From contig NZ_CP041402.1 of the NCBI RefSeq assembly GCF_007018905.1, positions 1,662,001-1,726,000 on the forward strand: a DNA stretch of 64,000 nt. Reading direction: 5' to 3'. The DNA is from Tardiphaga sp. vice304. Lineage in GTDB: Bacteria; Pseudomonadota; Alphaproteobacteria; Rhizobiales; Xanthobacteraceae. Positions 18,860-27,815 of this stretch are shown here, in pieces. The position numbers were made by a program, and so were the translations under genes. Below the pieces are notes generated by a model. That model worked only from the letters and a program-made list of their open reading frames with translations. It was not told the DNA's origin and did no database searches. Positions within the stretch are counted from its first letter, which is position 1, and each line of letters opens with the position of its first letter.

Positions 18860-19185
18860 CACGCCACCTCCATGCGCGTCGGATCGACCAGCGGAGCGTC
18901 GATGCGGATCGGCCTCACATCGGCACGCAGCGGCTCGAGCAGCGCGTAGTGGCGGGCTCGCAAGAACGACGTCACTTCGCGGTGGCAGGCGGAGCACAGC
19001 GTCGTCAGGTCACCGTCACGCTCGCACCCGAGACGGTCGTAGACGCGGTGATGCGATTCCAGTGTGGCACCTTCGTCGGCCTTCGCTGGGCAGAGGCGGC
19101 ACTCGAACCGCGCAGCCTGGAATTCACGGAGCCGGGCGGGATTGGTCCGCCAAGCGTTGCTCTGGATGTACTCGCGGTAGGTCAT
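18859..19185 (-). CDS. HNH-type endonuclease-like protein
   Basis: A 108-residue protein with a zinc-ribbon HNH layout: C29-x2-C32 in the CRLCPAK stretch, LESHHRVY with H45 and H46, and C64-x2-C67-H68 (CSACH). The spacing fits a beta-beta-alpha metal nuclease that cuts or nicks DNA. It is the first gene of a minus-strand unit (HNH, phage-type protein, split unknown, AAA/M41 protease) and is divergent from an XRE regulator. Whether it acts in packaging, homing or defence cannot be told from sequence alone. Confidence 0.75.
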   Translation of the reverse strand: MTYREYIQSNAWRTNPARLREFQAARFECRLCPAKADEGATLESHHRVYDRLGCERDGDLTTLCSACHREVTSFLRARHYALLEPLRADVRPIRIDAPLVDPTRMEVA

Positions 19186-19243
19186 GTTGGTCCCTTTCGT
19201 CGAGAATCAACATGCCCTCTCGTAGGCGGGCAGTCAATTTAAT

Positions 19244-19260
19244 CTTCTCAAAATGGGAAG
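19244..19260. promoter_or_regulatory. Candidate operator between XRE gene and HNH operon
   Basis: CTTCTCA (19244-19250) and TGGGAAG (19254-19260) form an imperfect inverted repeat (6 of 7 pairs) in the 118-base divergent gap. The region is AT-rich compared with its surroundings, including TATAAT at 19261-19266 next to the palindrome. The XRE protein encoded at 19304 is the likely ligand. Confidence 0.4.
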
Positions 19261-19303
19261 TATAATTTTTGCTAACCTTAACGTTTCGCTTTAGAACGGA
19301 CAC

Positions 19304-19591
19304 ATGAACGAACCTTCGATACCGCCAGACACCTTCATTTCGGCAGCCATGATCCGCGCTGCGCGGGGGCTGTTGAACCTCTCCCAGACCGCTCTCGGCG
19401 AGTGTCTGTTGCCCAAGTTGTCCCGACGTACGATTTCCAAGATCGAAACCGATGCACCCGGACGCCCGGATGAGCGGCGGCGAAACGTACTCAAGGCAAT
19501 CCGGGAAGCGCTTGAAGGCAAGGGGATCGAGTTTCTATTCGGCGATGCCGACTTCGTCGTAGGCGTCAGGCTTCGCCGCGGGTTCAATTAA
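19304..19591 (+). CDS. Small XRE-family helix-turn-helix regulator
   Basis: A 95-residue Cro/CI-like protein. The helix-turn-helix covers about 15-50 (AARGLLNLSQTALGE, then LSRRTISKIE), and the C-terminal part ends in the GIEFLFGD motif often seen in single-domain phage repressors (helix five plus a beta strand). It is divergent from the HNH-AAA/M41 operon and probably represses it through the palindrome at 19244-19260. It marks the right-hand border of the module. Confidence 0.8.
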   Translation: MNEPSIPPDTFISAAMIRAARGLLNLSQTALGECLLPKLSRRTISKIETDAPGRPDERRRNVLKAIREALEGKGIEFLFGDADFVVGVRLRRGFN

Positions 19592-20058
19592 CGTACGCCG
19601 TCACGGGAGTGACTTCGATCTGGCGGCAGCCTAGTTACAGCCACGTCGAGGAAGTTTGACGCCGTTGCGGCCGCGCGGTCGGCTCTTTCCCGGGAACTGC
19701 CAGACCTCACGATGCAGGCCGATGTGCGTCCTTAGCGACCTATATTATCGCGGGGCGCCGTCGCGATGGTCGGGACGGTGTTCCGCCGCCGTGACCAGCG
19801 ATGCCTGCAGGATCGCCAGAGAAGGAGTCACGCTGATTACCGACGCTTCCAATGCCAGCAGGCCGGCGACGTCGTCTTTGCGACGCCGACTTATTCGGCG
19901 TCTGGTTGCCGCTGCTACGTGCGACATGCAGCATTCTTTCGCCAAATCGCCGATGAAATAATGGGCCGGTTTGATCACCGATGGCCAGCCGGTCTCCGAT
20001 CGGCCGGTTATGGCGCAAAGCGGCCGTTGCCAACTTGCAATGGTCTTACGCGGCGGCC
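19592..20058. other. Intergenic stretch, no gene recognised
   Basis: 467 bases between the XRE gene and the esterase gene. Open frames exist on both strands but none has a recognisable family, ribosome-binding site and codon pattern together. This is the likely junction between the integrase island and the catabolic island; no attachment-site copy of the TTCCCTGTT repeat was seen here. Confidence 0.5.
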
Positions 20059-21213
20059 TCACAACCAGCTTGGAGCAGGTCCACCACCGGCGGCGACCGA
20101 AACGGAGGCGCCGCGGGGGCCGATGCCCGGGCCTTCGCGCTGAAGATTGGTGCAATAGGCGAAGGACATGTTGCGGTCGCGGTCGCACCAGGCGAAAGCG
20201 CCACCGGTGCCGGTGTGGCCAAACGCTTTCGGATTAGACCCCATTGGCGCCGTCTCCGGCTCATTGTGCATGAAGCCGTACCCCATGCGCAGCCGCCGCC
20301 GCGTCATGATACAATCGTTGTCCCAGACCAGTTGCGACGCGCGCTCGACGGCCTCGGCCGAGAGCAGCCGGACGCCATCGATTTCGCCGTCGCCGGCCAG
20401 CATGGCATAGACCCGAGCGATGGCGCGTGCATTGCCGTGGCCGCCGAACGAAGGCATTTCAATCTCGCGCAGCTCGCGGATGTTTTGAAAGTAGCCTTTC
20501 GGCCCCGATCTGAACGCGCGCGACAGCGGGGTGGTGGGATCTCCGGCAATCTGGAAGAAGCCGTTCTTCGGGTTCTCGTGCATATCGGAGACGCGCGCTA
20601 TTTCGTCAGGTTGCAGGCCGATCTGATAATCAACGCCGAGTGGGCGTGTGACCTCCTCGCGCCAGAACTTGCCGATGCTTTTGCCCGTGGTGCGGCGGAC
20701 CAGCTCACCGAGCAGGAATCCGATATTGACGGAGTTATAGGCGCCGCCGGTGCCGGGCTGCCATGCCGGCTCCTGCACCTCCAGCGCCTTGACATGGGCA
20801 TTCCAGTCGAACCAGGAACCTGCGGGCGCAGCGTCGGAAAAGATCACGCCGTCGGTGTGCGACAGCACATGACGCACCAGCACGGCTTCCTTTCCAGCTT
20901 GCGCGAATTCCGGCCAGTAGTTGGCAACCGGTTCATCGAAGCCGATCACGCCCCGGTCAATCAGCATATGGACGCAAAGCGCCGACATGCTCTTCGACAC
21001 GGAGTTCATGATCACGATCGTATCCTTGTCCCACGGCAGCTGCTTCTGCCGGTCGACGTAGCCGCCCCACAGGTCGACGACCTTTTCGCCATCCTTGTAG
21101 ACGCAGACCGACGAGCCGATCTCGCCGCGGTGCTCGAAATTGTCTTCGAAGGCGCGGCGCACCGCTGCGAAGTCGGGATTGCACGTCCCTTCAATTCGAA
21201 TTTGATCAGACAT
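20059..21213 (-). CDS. Beta-lactamase-fold serine hydrolase (EstB/class C-like esterase)
   Basis: A 384-residue penicillin-binding-protein-fold hydrolase. The catalytic SxxK is SVSK at about 70-73 (NSVSKSM), the second motif Y-x-N appears as YNSVN near residue 160, and GHTGTGG near 345 stands for the KTG/HTG box. Such proteins act as esterases, amidases or D-amino-acid peptidases. No signal peptide is visible, so it is probably cytoplasmic. The last about 15 residues (SVSVAAGGGPAPSWL) are unlike the family and may reflect an altered 3' end. It follows the TctC/Bug receptor by 24 bases and is likely co-transcribed with it. Confidence 0.85.
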   Translation of the reverse strand: MSDQIRIEGTCNPDFAAVRRAFEDNFEHRGEIGSSVCVYKDGEKVVDLWGGYVDRQKQLPWDKDTIVIMNSVSKSMSALCVHMLIDRGVIGFDEPVANYWPEFAQAGKEAVLVRHVLSHTDGVIFSDAAPAGSWFDWNAHVKALEVQEPAWQPGTGGAYNSVNIGFLLGELVRRTTGKSIGKFWREEVTRPLGVDYQIGLQPDEIARVSDMHENPKNGFFQIAGDPTTPLSRAFRSGPKGYFQNIRELREIEMPSFGGHGNARAIARVYAMLAGDGEIDGVRLLSAEAVERASQLVWDNDCIMTRRRLRMGYGFMHNEPETAPMGSNPKAFGHTGTGGAFAWCDRDRNMSFAYCTNLQREGPGIGPRGASVSVAAGGGPAPSWL

Positions 21214-21237
21214 CAGGCGCCTCGCTCGTTCTGGAGA

Positions 21238-22227
21238 TCAGTTGCCGCTGGTGGCGAGCTTCTCGCTCGCGACCACGTCTTTCCAGCGGGCAAACTCGGC
21301 TTTCACCAACACATTCGCGGCCTCCGACGAAAGCTGGTCGTCGGGAAAGGCCTCCACACCGTTCTGGGTATAGATGGCCTTCACCTTCGGATCGGCCAGC
21401 GTTTCGCGCAGCGCGCGATTGAGGCGCTCAACGATCGGCTTCGGCGTGCCGGCTGGCGCGAACAATGCCTGCCAGAACTGGATTTCGAGCTTCGGATAGC
21501 CGGCTTCGCCGAAGGTCGGAACGTCCGGCTGCGGAGGATGGCGGCGCGGTGCGCCGAAGCCGAACGCCCGGATCTTGCCGGCCTCGATCAGAGGAGCCGC
21601 TGTCGACGGGGCGGCCCAGACCAGGTCGGCATGTCCGCCGACAATGTCGTTCATCGCCTGGCCGCCGCCGCGATAGCTGATGAGCGTTGCGTCGGCGCCG
21701 GCCGCCTTCGAAAACAGCACGGCCTGCAAATGCGCCACGCTGCCGATCCCCGGATGCGCGAATTTCACTGGCTTGCCCGGCCCCTTCATCCACGTCACGA
21801 GCTCGCTGACGGTCTTGGCCGGGATGTCCGGGCGGCCGACGAGGAACGAGTACGACACGTTGACCATACCGATCGCCGTGAGATCCTTCAGCACGTCGAT
21901 CGATGCGCTGGGGTTGAGCAGTGCCGATATCAACAGGCCGTTCTGGTTGATCAGCAATGTGTAGCCATCAGGTGCAGCGCGGGCGGCGCGTGTGGTTCCC
22001 GCAAGACCGCCGGCCCCTGCGACATTTTCGATGACGATGGTCTGGCCAAGCGACTGCGACAGGCGATCGCTGATCGACCGAATGGCAATGTCGCTCGGCC
22101 CGCCTGCTGCATAAGGCGAGATCACGGTGATCGGGCGCGTCGGATAATCCTGCGCCGGAGCTGATCCCGCGCCAAGCATCAGCGTAAGCCCCAACACGCC
22201 GGTCATCCAACCCGATCGTTTGCGCAT
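21238..22227 (-). CDS. Bug/TctC-type periplasmic solute-binding receptor
   Basis: A 329-residue binding protein of the tripartite tricarboxylate transporter family. The signal peptide ends near residue 25 (GAGSAPAQ-DYP). The family signatures are YPTRPITVISPYAAGG, IVIENVAGAGG and the PDGYTLL segment. These receptors usually bind dicarboxylates, aromatic acids or amidated acids. No TctA or TctB permease gene is in the window, so it is an orphan receptor like two others here. It is the first gene of a two-gene minus unit with the serine hydrolase and is divergent from an ABC importer operon. Confidence 0.92.
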   Translation of the reverse strand: MRKRSGWMTGVLGLTLMLGAGSAPAQDYPTRPITVISPYAAGGPSDIAIRSISDRLSQSLGQTIVIENVAGAGGLAGTTRAARAAPDGYTLLINQNGLLISALLNPSASIDVLKDLTAIGMVNVSYSFLVGRPDIPAKTVSELVTWMKGPGKPVKFAHPGIGSVAHLQAVLFSKAAGADATLISYRGGGQAMNDIVGGHADLVWAAPSTAAPLIEAGKIRAFGFGAPRRHPPQPDVPTFGEAGYPKLEIQFWQALFAPAGTPKPIVERLNRALRETLADPKVKAIYTQNGVEAFPDDQLSSEAANVLVKAEFARWKDVVASEKLATSGN

Positions 22228-22278
22228 TTCGTTTCCTCTCGTTTTTCAGTCGCGGCGCCAGCGCTGTTTTGTTTTCTG

Positions 22279-22326
22279 CTGCACTGCATCACGCATGTGC
22301 GAACTTGCGTTCACGCTGCAGTGCAG
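22279..22326. promoter_or_regulatory. Long-range inverted repeat CTGCACTGCA in divergent promoter
   Basis: CTGCACTGCA (22279-22288) and its perfect complement TGCAGTGCAG (22317-22326) are 28 bases apart in the 352-base gap between the receptor gene and the ABC operon. It may be a split operator or a stem-loop in the receptor leader. Confidence 0.4.
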
Positions 22327-22357
22327 TTGCACCGCTAGCATGTTTCAGATTCATTCC

Positions 22358-22380
22358 GCCGATACTTTTTTGAGATCGAT
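22358..22380. promoter_or_regulatory. LysR-type site, half-conserved copy of the 29762 box
   Basis: GCCGATAC followed by 7 bases and AGATCGAT. The left half is identical to that of the perfect LysR box at 29762-29784, the spacing is the same, and T-N11-A is kept. It lies about 200 bases upstream of the ABC importer operon. Confidence 0.45.
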
Positions 22381-22579
22381 TGCTTTCAATAATTGTATTG
22401 GATTGGCGTCGAGCCGTGCTCCTAGTGTCGAGGCAATGAGCTCACCGGCCGCCGGACTTCACGCCATGCTTCAGCGTATCGCTGTTCCATCTAAGCGGCC
22501 GATCGCGACATGCCATCGGCGCTCAAATAGTTGAAAGAAGCACGCTGTGACCCTTCATTTGCGAGCCAAAGGATCCACC

Positions 22580-23410
22580 ATGCCGACGACCGGGACCAAG
22601 CCTTCGGCCCGTCCGATGATCCGCATCGATCATGTCGACAAGGTATTCACTACGGTCGCGAACGAACGGATCACGGCGCTTAGCGATATCTCGATGGACG
22701 TTGCCGAGGGTGAGTTCATCACCATCGTAGGGCCGTCCGGCTGCGGCAAGAGCACGCTGTTGAAGATCATGGCCGGACTGCAACCGGCGACGTCAGGTGC
22801 GGTCGAAATCGACGGCTCGCCGGTCACATCGCCTCGCCGCGATATCGGCGTCATGTTCCAGAACCCCATCCTGTTTCCGTGGCGCAGTGTAATCCAGAAC
22901 GTCATGCTGCCGGCGGAAGTGCAGGGGATGGACATGACGGCCGCGCGCGTGCGGGCGAAGATGCTGCTGGAAATGGTCGGCCTGGCCGAATTCGAGAATA
23001 AATATCCCAAGGAACTGTCGGGCGGCATGCAGCAGCGCGCCGCCATTAGTCGAGCGCTGCTGAACGATCCACGCACCCTGTTGATGGACGAACCATTCGG
23101 CGCACTCGACGCGATGACGCGCGAGCAGATGAATCTCGAACTGCAGCGAATCTGGGGCGAGAGTCGCAAGACCGTCGTGCTCATCACGCATTCGATTGCG
23201 GAGGCCGTCTTCCTCGCCGATCGCGTGCTCGTGCTGAGCGCGCGTCCAGGCCGCATCGCGCGGATCATCGATGTCCACATTCCACGGCCTCGCGCCATGG
23301 CCGTTCTCAGCGATCCGGAATTCGGCCGGATCTGCGGCGACATCCGCCAACTGCTTTACGGCCTTGAAGGCGGTGTCGATCTGTCCGCCACGACGGGAGG
23401 ACTCTCATGA
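22580..23410 (+). CDS. ABC importer ATPase (SsuB/TauB/NrtD type)
   Basis: A 276-residue nucleotide-binding subunit of an NMT1/SsuA-type importer, working at the inner membrane with the permease at 23407. Walker A GPSGCGKST is at 51-59, the Q loop at Q94, the signature LSGGMQQ at 146-152 and Walker B LLMDEP at 167-172; the D-loop FGALD follows. The ATG at 22580 with AAAGGA upstream is preferred to a GTG 33 bases earlier. It overlaps the permease by 4 bases. The matching binding protein is at 26730, separated by two enzyme genes, so substrate uptake and breakdown are probably co-expressed. Confidence 0.92.
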   Translation: MPTTGTKPSARPMIRIDHVDKVFTTVANERITALSDISMDVAEGEFITIVGPSGCGKSTLLKIMAGLQPATSGAVEIDGSPVTSPRRDIGVMFQNPILFPWRSVIQNVMLPAEVQGMDMTAARVRAKMLLEMVGLAEFENKYPKELSGGMQQRAAISRALLNDPRTLLMDEPFGALDAMTREQMNLELQRIWGESRKTVVLITHSIAEAVFLADRVLVLSARPGRIARIIDVHIPRPRAMAVLSDPEFGRICGDIRQLLYGLEGGVDLSATTGGLS

Positions 23411-24273
23411 CCGCCACCGACTTGCCGACCCACGTCGTCACCCCGGTCAGGCTCGTCTCCCGCGCGAAGATGATGGCCGCCCAGCGCCCCGAATTAATCA
23501 TTGCGCCGGTATCACTGGTGCTGCTGCTGCTTGGCTGGGAGTGGAGCGTCAATGCCTTCGACGTGCCGAGCTACATTCTGCCGCCGCCAAGCCAGATCTG
23601 GACCGCGCTGGTGCGGGGCCTGAATTATGGCCTGAACGATCGCGGCGGATATTGGCTGCACGCACGGGTGACGCTGACGCAGGTGCTGCTCGGGTTCTTC
23701 TTCGGCAGCGGCGCCGGGCTGTTGCTTGGCACCATCATCAGCCAGTTCCGGTTGCTCGAGGCGACGCTGCGCGTTTATCTGATCGCGATCCAAAGCCTAC
23801 CAAAGATCGCCTTGGCGCCGATTGTGGTGATGTGGTTCGGCTTTGGCGTGACGTCGAAGGTTGTGATCATCGCCCTGCTGACTTTCTTTCCGCTACTGGT
23901 CACTAGCCTCGCCGGTTTCCGCGCCGTCGACCGCGAGCGGCTTGAGCTGATGAGGGCCCTCGGCGCCGGCTCATGGATGATTTTCTGGAAAGTTCGCGTG
24001 CCGTCCGCGCTTCCGTTTATTTTCGCCGGCCTGGAGATGGCATCGGTGTTTTCCATCGTCGGCGCCGTGGTCGGCGAGTTCGTCGGGGCTCAGCAGGGCT
24101 TGGGCACGCTGATCCTGTCGATGACGGCGCAGATGGACATGTCGGGTACCTTCTCGGTTTTCATCATTCTGTCGCTGATCGGCATCGGCATGCATGCCGG
24201 TCTGCGCGCGATCCAGAAGCGCGTGCTGTTCTGGTCGGAGACCGAAGCCACGGACGTCACGCCGGGCGCGTGA
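23407..24273 (+). CDS. ABC importer permease (SsuC/TauC type)
   Basis: A 288-residue inner-membrane permease of the binding-protein-dependent family. The first membrane segment is at about 32-50 (LIIAPVSLVLLLLGWEW), with further segments through the middle. The EAA-type loop with the conserved glycine lies near LMRALGAGSWMIFWKVRVPSALP (about 178-200), contacting the ATPase. Overlap with the ATPase gene (ATGA) and 34 bases to the hydrolase gene indicate one operon. The substrate cannot be read from the sequence; relatives carry sulfonates, nitrate, pyrimidine precursors or aromatic acids. Confidence 0.92.
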   Translation: MTATDLPTHVVTPVRLVSRAKMMAAQRPELIIAPVSLVLLLLGWEWSVNAFDVPSYILPPPSQIWTALVRGLNYGLNDRGGYWLHARVTLTQVLLGFFFGSGAGLLLGTIISQFRLLEATLRVYLIAIQSLPKIALAPIVVMWFGFGVTSKVVIIALLTFFPLLVTSLAGFRAVDRERLELMRALGAGSWMIFWKVRVPSALPFIFAGLEMASVFSIVGAVVGEFVGAQQGLGTLILSMTAQMDMSGTFSVFIILSLIGIGMHAGLRAIQKRVLFWSETEATDVTPGA

Positions 24274-24307
24274 CGTCGGGAAAATCAACAAGAAAACAAT
24301 CTAGGGA

Positions 24308-25498
24308 ATGTCCATGCTGCAAAACGATCCGGCCTTTCTGTTCTTTCCCGAGAGTTATCGGTGGTCGACCGGGCTGTTGCTCTGTCTCGGTGGCGCGCCA
24401 TGGGGTGGCGCGGAGATCAACGAAGTCCATCGCGTCGGCACGGCCCTGCGCGACAAGGTTGGCGACGACCAGGCCTGGTTCGACGAATGGACCAGGATGG
24501 GCGAGAAGGTCGAGGCGCGCGGCCGGGCGGCCATGGCGCGCGGAAAGACCGTCACAGCCATCTCTTGCCTGCTGCGTGCCAGCCATTATTACCAGACCGG
24601 CGAGCGTTTCCTGCATCCGAAGTCGGAGCGCGGCTCCAAGATTTATCATCGGTCGGTGCAGGCTTTTCGCGACGCGGCCGGCATGATGACGCGTCCACGG
24701 ATCGAATTCGTCGAGGTGCCCTATGAAGGCAAGTCGCTGCCCGCGATCCTGGTTCATCCGGATCAGGACGTGGCCCGGGGCAAGCCGGCACCGGCGATGG
24801 TGTTCTTCGACGGCTTCGACGTCACCAAGGAGTTGCAGTATTTCTTCGGCGTTGCCGATCTCGCGGCGCAAGGCGTCGGCTGTCTGATCGTCGATGGCCC
24901 CGGCAACGGCGAGAGCGTGCGTTTCCGTGACCTGCCGCTGATTGCCGAAACCGAACGTTACGGGACGGCGGCCTACGAGTATCTGGCCGCCCGGCCGGAA
25001 TTCGATGCCAAGCGGATCGGCGTGATGGCGATCAGCCTGGGTGGCTATTACGCGCCGCGCGCAGCCTCGCTGGAACCGCGCTACGCCGCGTGCATCGCCT
25101 GGGGCGCGCAGTGGGATTATCACGACACCTGGAAGCGCCGGTTCGAACTGCTCGACTCCGGCAAGCTGCCGTCGCTGTCGGTGCCGCCGGAGCATCTCGC
25201 CTGGGTGATGGGCACGCAGACGCGCGACGAGGCGATGCAGAAGCTGGAAGGCTTCAAGCTCGACGGCATCGTTCAGAAGATGCGGTGCCCATTCCTGATG
25301 CTGCACGGTGCGCACGACCAGCAAATCCCGCTCGAGCTGGCTCAGAAATGCTTCGACGCCGTGGGGTCGGAAAACAAGACCATGATGGTGTTCAAAGCCG
25401 AGGAGGGCGGCCACCATCATTGCCAGGTCGATGATCTCTCGCTGGGCGTCTACTCCATGTGGGACTGGGTCACCGACGTGCTCAGGCCGGGCACCTGA
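24308..25498 (+). CDS. DUF1100/FrsA-like alpha/beta hydrolase (C-C hydrolase-like)
   Basis: A 396-residue alpha/beta hydrolase with a long helical N-terminal part (residues 1-130), as in 2,6-dihydroxypseudo-oxynicotine hydrolase and polyketide-type C-C hydrolases. The nucleophile is S243 in AISLGG, the acid is D337 (LHGAHDQ), and the base is one of H369-H371 (EGGHHH); the oxyanion region is FFDGFD. It should act in the cytoplasm on a side chain carrying a ketone, ester or amide. It is the third gene of the ABC operon. It is a distant paralogue of the two hydrolases at 41217 and 46465, which share a different N-terminal motif. Confidence 0.85.
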   Translation: MSMLQNDPAFLFFPESYRWSTGLLLCLGGAPWGGAEINEVHRVGTALRDKVGDDQAWFDEWTRMGEKVEARGRAAMARGKTVTAISCLLRASHYYQTGERFLHPKSERGSKIYHRSVQAFRDAAGMMTRPRIEFVEVPYEGKSLPAILVHPDQDVARGKPAPAMVFFDGFDVTKELQYFFGVADLAAQGVGCLIVDGPGNGESVRFRDLPLIAETERYGTAAYEYLAARPEFDAKRIGVMAISLGGYYAPRAASLEPRYAACIAWGAQWDYHDTWKRRFELLDSGKLPSLSVPPEHLAWVMGTQTRDEAMQKLEGFKLDGIVQKMRCPFLMLHGAHDQQIPLELAQKCFDAVGSENKTMMVFKAEEGGHHHCQVDDLSLGVYSMWDWVTDVLRPGT

Positions 25499-25500
25499 AC

Positions 25501-26700
25501 ATGACCGCCGACGCGATCTTTCCGCGCTTCAGCGACGCCGAGTACCGCCGTCGCTATGCGGCGGTGCGAGCGGAGATGGCGAAGCGCGGCATCGATGCAG
25601 TGATCGCCGCGGGCGACTCGGCGTTCCGGTTTTCGAACCACGCCAACGTACAATGGCTGACCAATTGGCTCGATCCCTATGCCGCTTATGCGGTAATCAC
25701 GCTGGAGCAGGATCCCATCCTGGTGATTTCCAATCCGCTGTACCTGCACACGGCGCGGCGGGCCTCGGTCGCGACGGAGATCCACGGCGTCTATACGCCC
25801 GGCAAGACGATGGGCGAGCGCCTGACTGAACTTGGTCTCGGGAGCGGTACGATTGGCCTAGCCGGCGTCCGTAACGTTGGACGAGCGTCGATGGCATTCG
25901 AGCATCAACGCGATCTGACGGCTGCGATGCCGAACGCCCTCTTCGTCGACGCGCTGGACGTCATGCAGGAGGCGCGGCGGATCAAGAGCGCGGAGGAGAT
26001 CGGCTGGTTCGAGAAAGGTGCGGAGTATACCGATCGAGCAGTAATGGCCATTGACGGCAGCCTGCGCGAGGACATGCCGGAGTTCGAGCTCTCGGCGCGC
26101 ATCCAGGAATCGTTCCTCGACGATGGCGGCTCGCTGATGTTTCATTTTCTCGGCGCAACGCCGATGACGGCGCCCGAGCTGATCTTTCCCTGGCAGTACC
26201 CCTCGACGCGCCGGACCCGCGCCGGCGATGTTCTCCTGACCGAGATCAGCGTCGGCCATTGGGGATATGCCGGGCAGGTGCAGCGCGCCTATACCGTGAA
26301 CGCGGCCCCGACTGCCGCCTTCCAGCGCCTGCATGACACCGCCGTCGAGTGCTATCAGCGCATATTCGAGGCTTTGAAGCCGGGAGCATCGGAACGCGAC
26401 ATTCTGGACGCGGCGCGCTTCGTTGAGCGACAGGGCTACAAGACGCTCGACGTCCTGATCCACGGCTGGGGTATCACCATTGAGCCGCCGCGCGCTGATC
26501 TGTCCTGCGCCATGATCAAGCGCGAGTGCCTGCCGTTCACCGTCGAGGAAGGCATGCTGTTCGTCATCCAGCCGCATATCGTCTCAGGTGACGAGACCTG
26601 CGGCGTCCAGGTCGGCAATCTCGTTTGCGTCGACGGCGACGGAGCGCGGTCGCTGCAGAAGGCGCCCATGGATTTTTTCAGATCGCGAAGCGCATCCTAG
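25501..26700 (+). CDS. M24 family (creatinase/Xaa-Pro peptidase-like) protein with altered metal site
   Basis: A 399-residue pita-bread-fold protein: a creatinase N-domain over about 15-150, then an M24 domain. In metal-dependent M24 enzymes the ligands are D, D, H, E, E. Here the first region reads TEISVGHWGYAGQVQRAY, without the usual aspartate pair. The histidine (IHGWGIT) and one glutamate (FTVEEGM) remain, and the last ligand is glutamine (CGVQVGN). This pattern fits metal-free members such as creatinase, so hydrolysis of an amidine or amide is more likely than dipeptide cleavage; that is inference. The ATG follows the hydrolase stop by 2 bases. Confidence 0.85.
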   Translation: MTADAIFPRFSDAEYRRRYAAVRAEMAKRGIDAVIAAGDSAFRFSNHANVQWLTNWLDPYAAYAVITLEQDPILVISNPLYLHTARRASVATEIHGVYTPGKTMGERLTELGLGSGTIGLAGVRNVGRASMAFEHQRDLTAAMPNALFVDALDVMQEARRIKSAEEIGWFEKGAEYTDRAVMAIDGSLREDMPEFELSARIQESFLDDGGSLMFHFLGATPMTAPELIFPWQYPSTRRTRAGDVLLTEISVGHWGYAGQVQRAYTVNAAPTAAFQRLHDTAVECYQRIFEALKPGASERDILDAARFVERQGYKTLDVLIHGWGITIEPPRADLSCAMIKRECLPFTVEEGMLFVIQPHIVSGDETCGVQVGNLVCVDGDGARSLQKAPMDFFRSRSAS

Positions 26701-26729
26701 AAGAAACACAAAAGCTGCCGGAGGATTCC

Positions 26730-27815
26730 ATGCTGACGAGACGTGCTTTTACCGCTTCACTGGCTTCGGTCGGTGTTACCATGTTGTCGGTTCATCAGAG
26801 CCGCGGTCAGAGTCTGCCGACCATCCGCCTCGGCAATGCCGCCGGAATCGTCGACCCCCAGCTCATCTTCATGACGATGGGCCAGCACCCCAAGATCGAC
26901 TATTACAAACAGGAAGGCTGCGCGCTCGACATCATCAACATGAGCGGCTCGGGCCAGACCATGCAGGCGATCATCGCTGGCCATGTGGAGACCTCGTCGC
27001 TCGCTCCGATCGCTTATCTTCCGGTTTTTGCCAAAAATCCCAATGTGGACGTGGTCTACGTCTATGCCTGGCTGCGTTCGCCGCATTGGGGCGTTGCCGT
27101 CAAGCCGGACAGTGCGATCAAATCTCTGCAGGACCTCAAGGGCAAGAATATCGGTATCCGCAACAAGGGCGATACCGGCTATTTCGGCGCCGTCGGCATG
27201 CTGAAGGAAATCGGCATCGACCCCGACAAGGACGTCGAGTGGATCTCGGTCGATCAGGGCGGCCCGGCCGGCGATGCGCTGTATCGCGGTCGCGTCGACG
27301 CCATGGCGTTCTGGGACGGCGGTTTCGCGCGCATGGAGACCGCGGGCTTCAAGCTCCGTTATCTGCCGAACTCGCCGGGAATGCAGCAGTTGTTCGGGCA
27401 GGCCTATTGCGTCCGCCGCTCGGACTTCAAGAAGAATCGTGACGTCTATGTTCGCTTCTTTCGCGCCATGGCGAAGTCGACGGTGTTCGCTTATGCCGAC
27501 ACCGATCTGGCCATCAAGCTGCACTGGGACCTCTATCCGGAGACCAAGCCCAAGGGTAAGACCGACCAGGAAGCGATGGCCGAGGCACGTGTGGTGGTGA
27601 ACAGCCGCCGCGAAAAGTGGATGCCGGCGCCGTGGCAGGCCGACAAACGCTTCGGAGCGATGAATGCCGACGAGTGGCGAGCCCAACTCAAGTTTCTCGG
27701 ACTCGAAGGCACGGTCCCCAGCGTCGATCCGATCTTCACCGCCGACATCCTCGACGACGTCAACAATTTCGACCGCGACAAGGTGCTGGCGCTGGTCAAG
27801 ACGCTGAGCAGTTGA
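26730..27815 (+). CDS. ABC substrate-binding protein (NMT1/SsuA type), Tat-type leader
   Basis: A 361-residue periplasmic receptor. The N-terminus MLTRRAFTASLASVG with an arginine pair resembles a twin-arginine signal ending near GQS. The body has the NMT1/THI5-like layout: a GSGQTMQAIIAGHVE segment, and LQDLKGKNIGIRNKGDTG for the ligand-binding loop. The ATG at 26730 has GGAG 8 bases upstream and lies 29 bases after the M24 gene. It should deliver substrate to the permease/ATPase pair at 22580-24273. It overlaps the next gene by 1 base. Confidence 0.9.
   Translation: MLTRRAFTASLASVGVTMLSVHQSRGQSLPTIRLGNAAGIVDPQLIFMTMGQHPKIDYYKQEGCALDIINMSGSGQTMQAIIAGHVETSSLAPIAYLPVFAKNPNVDVVYVYAWLRSPHWGVAVKPDSAIKSLQDLKGKNIGIRNKGDTGYFGAVGMLKEIGIDPDKDVEWISVDQGGPAGDALYRGRVDAMAFWDGGFARMETAGFKLRYLPNSPGMQQLFGQAYCVRRSDFKKNRDVYVRFFRAMAKSTVFAYADTDLAIKLHWDLYPETKPKGKTDQEAMAEARVVVNSRREKWMPAPWQADKRFGAMNADEWRAQLKFLGLEGTVPSVDPIFTADILDDVNNFDRDKVLALVKTLSS

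Noticed and set aside
19981..22164. A 727-codon plus-strand open frame opposite the serine hydrolase and Bug receptor
   Set aside because: Antisense shadow of two well-recognised genes; composition is arginine/histidine-rich as expected of a wrong frame.
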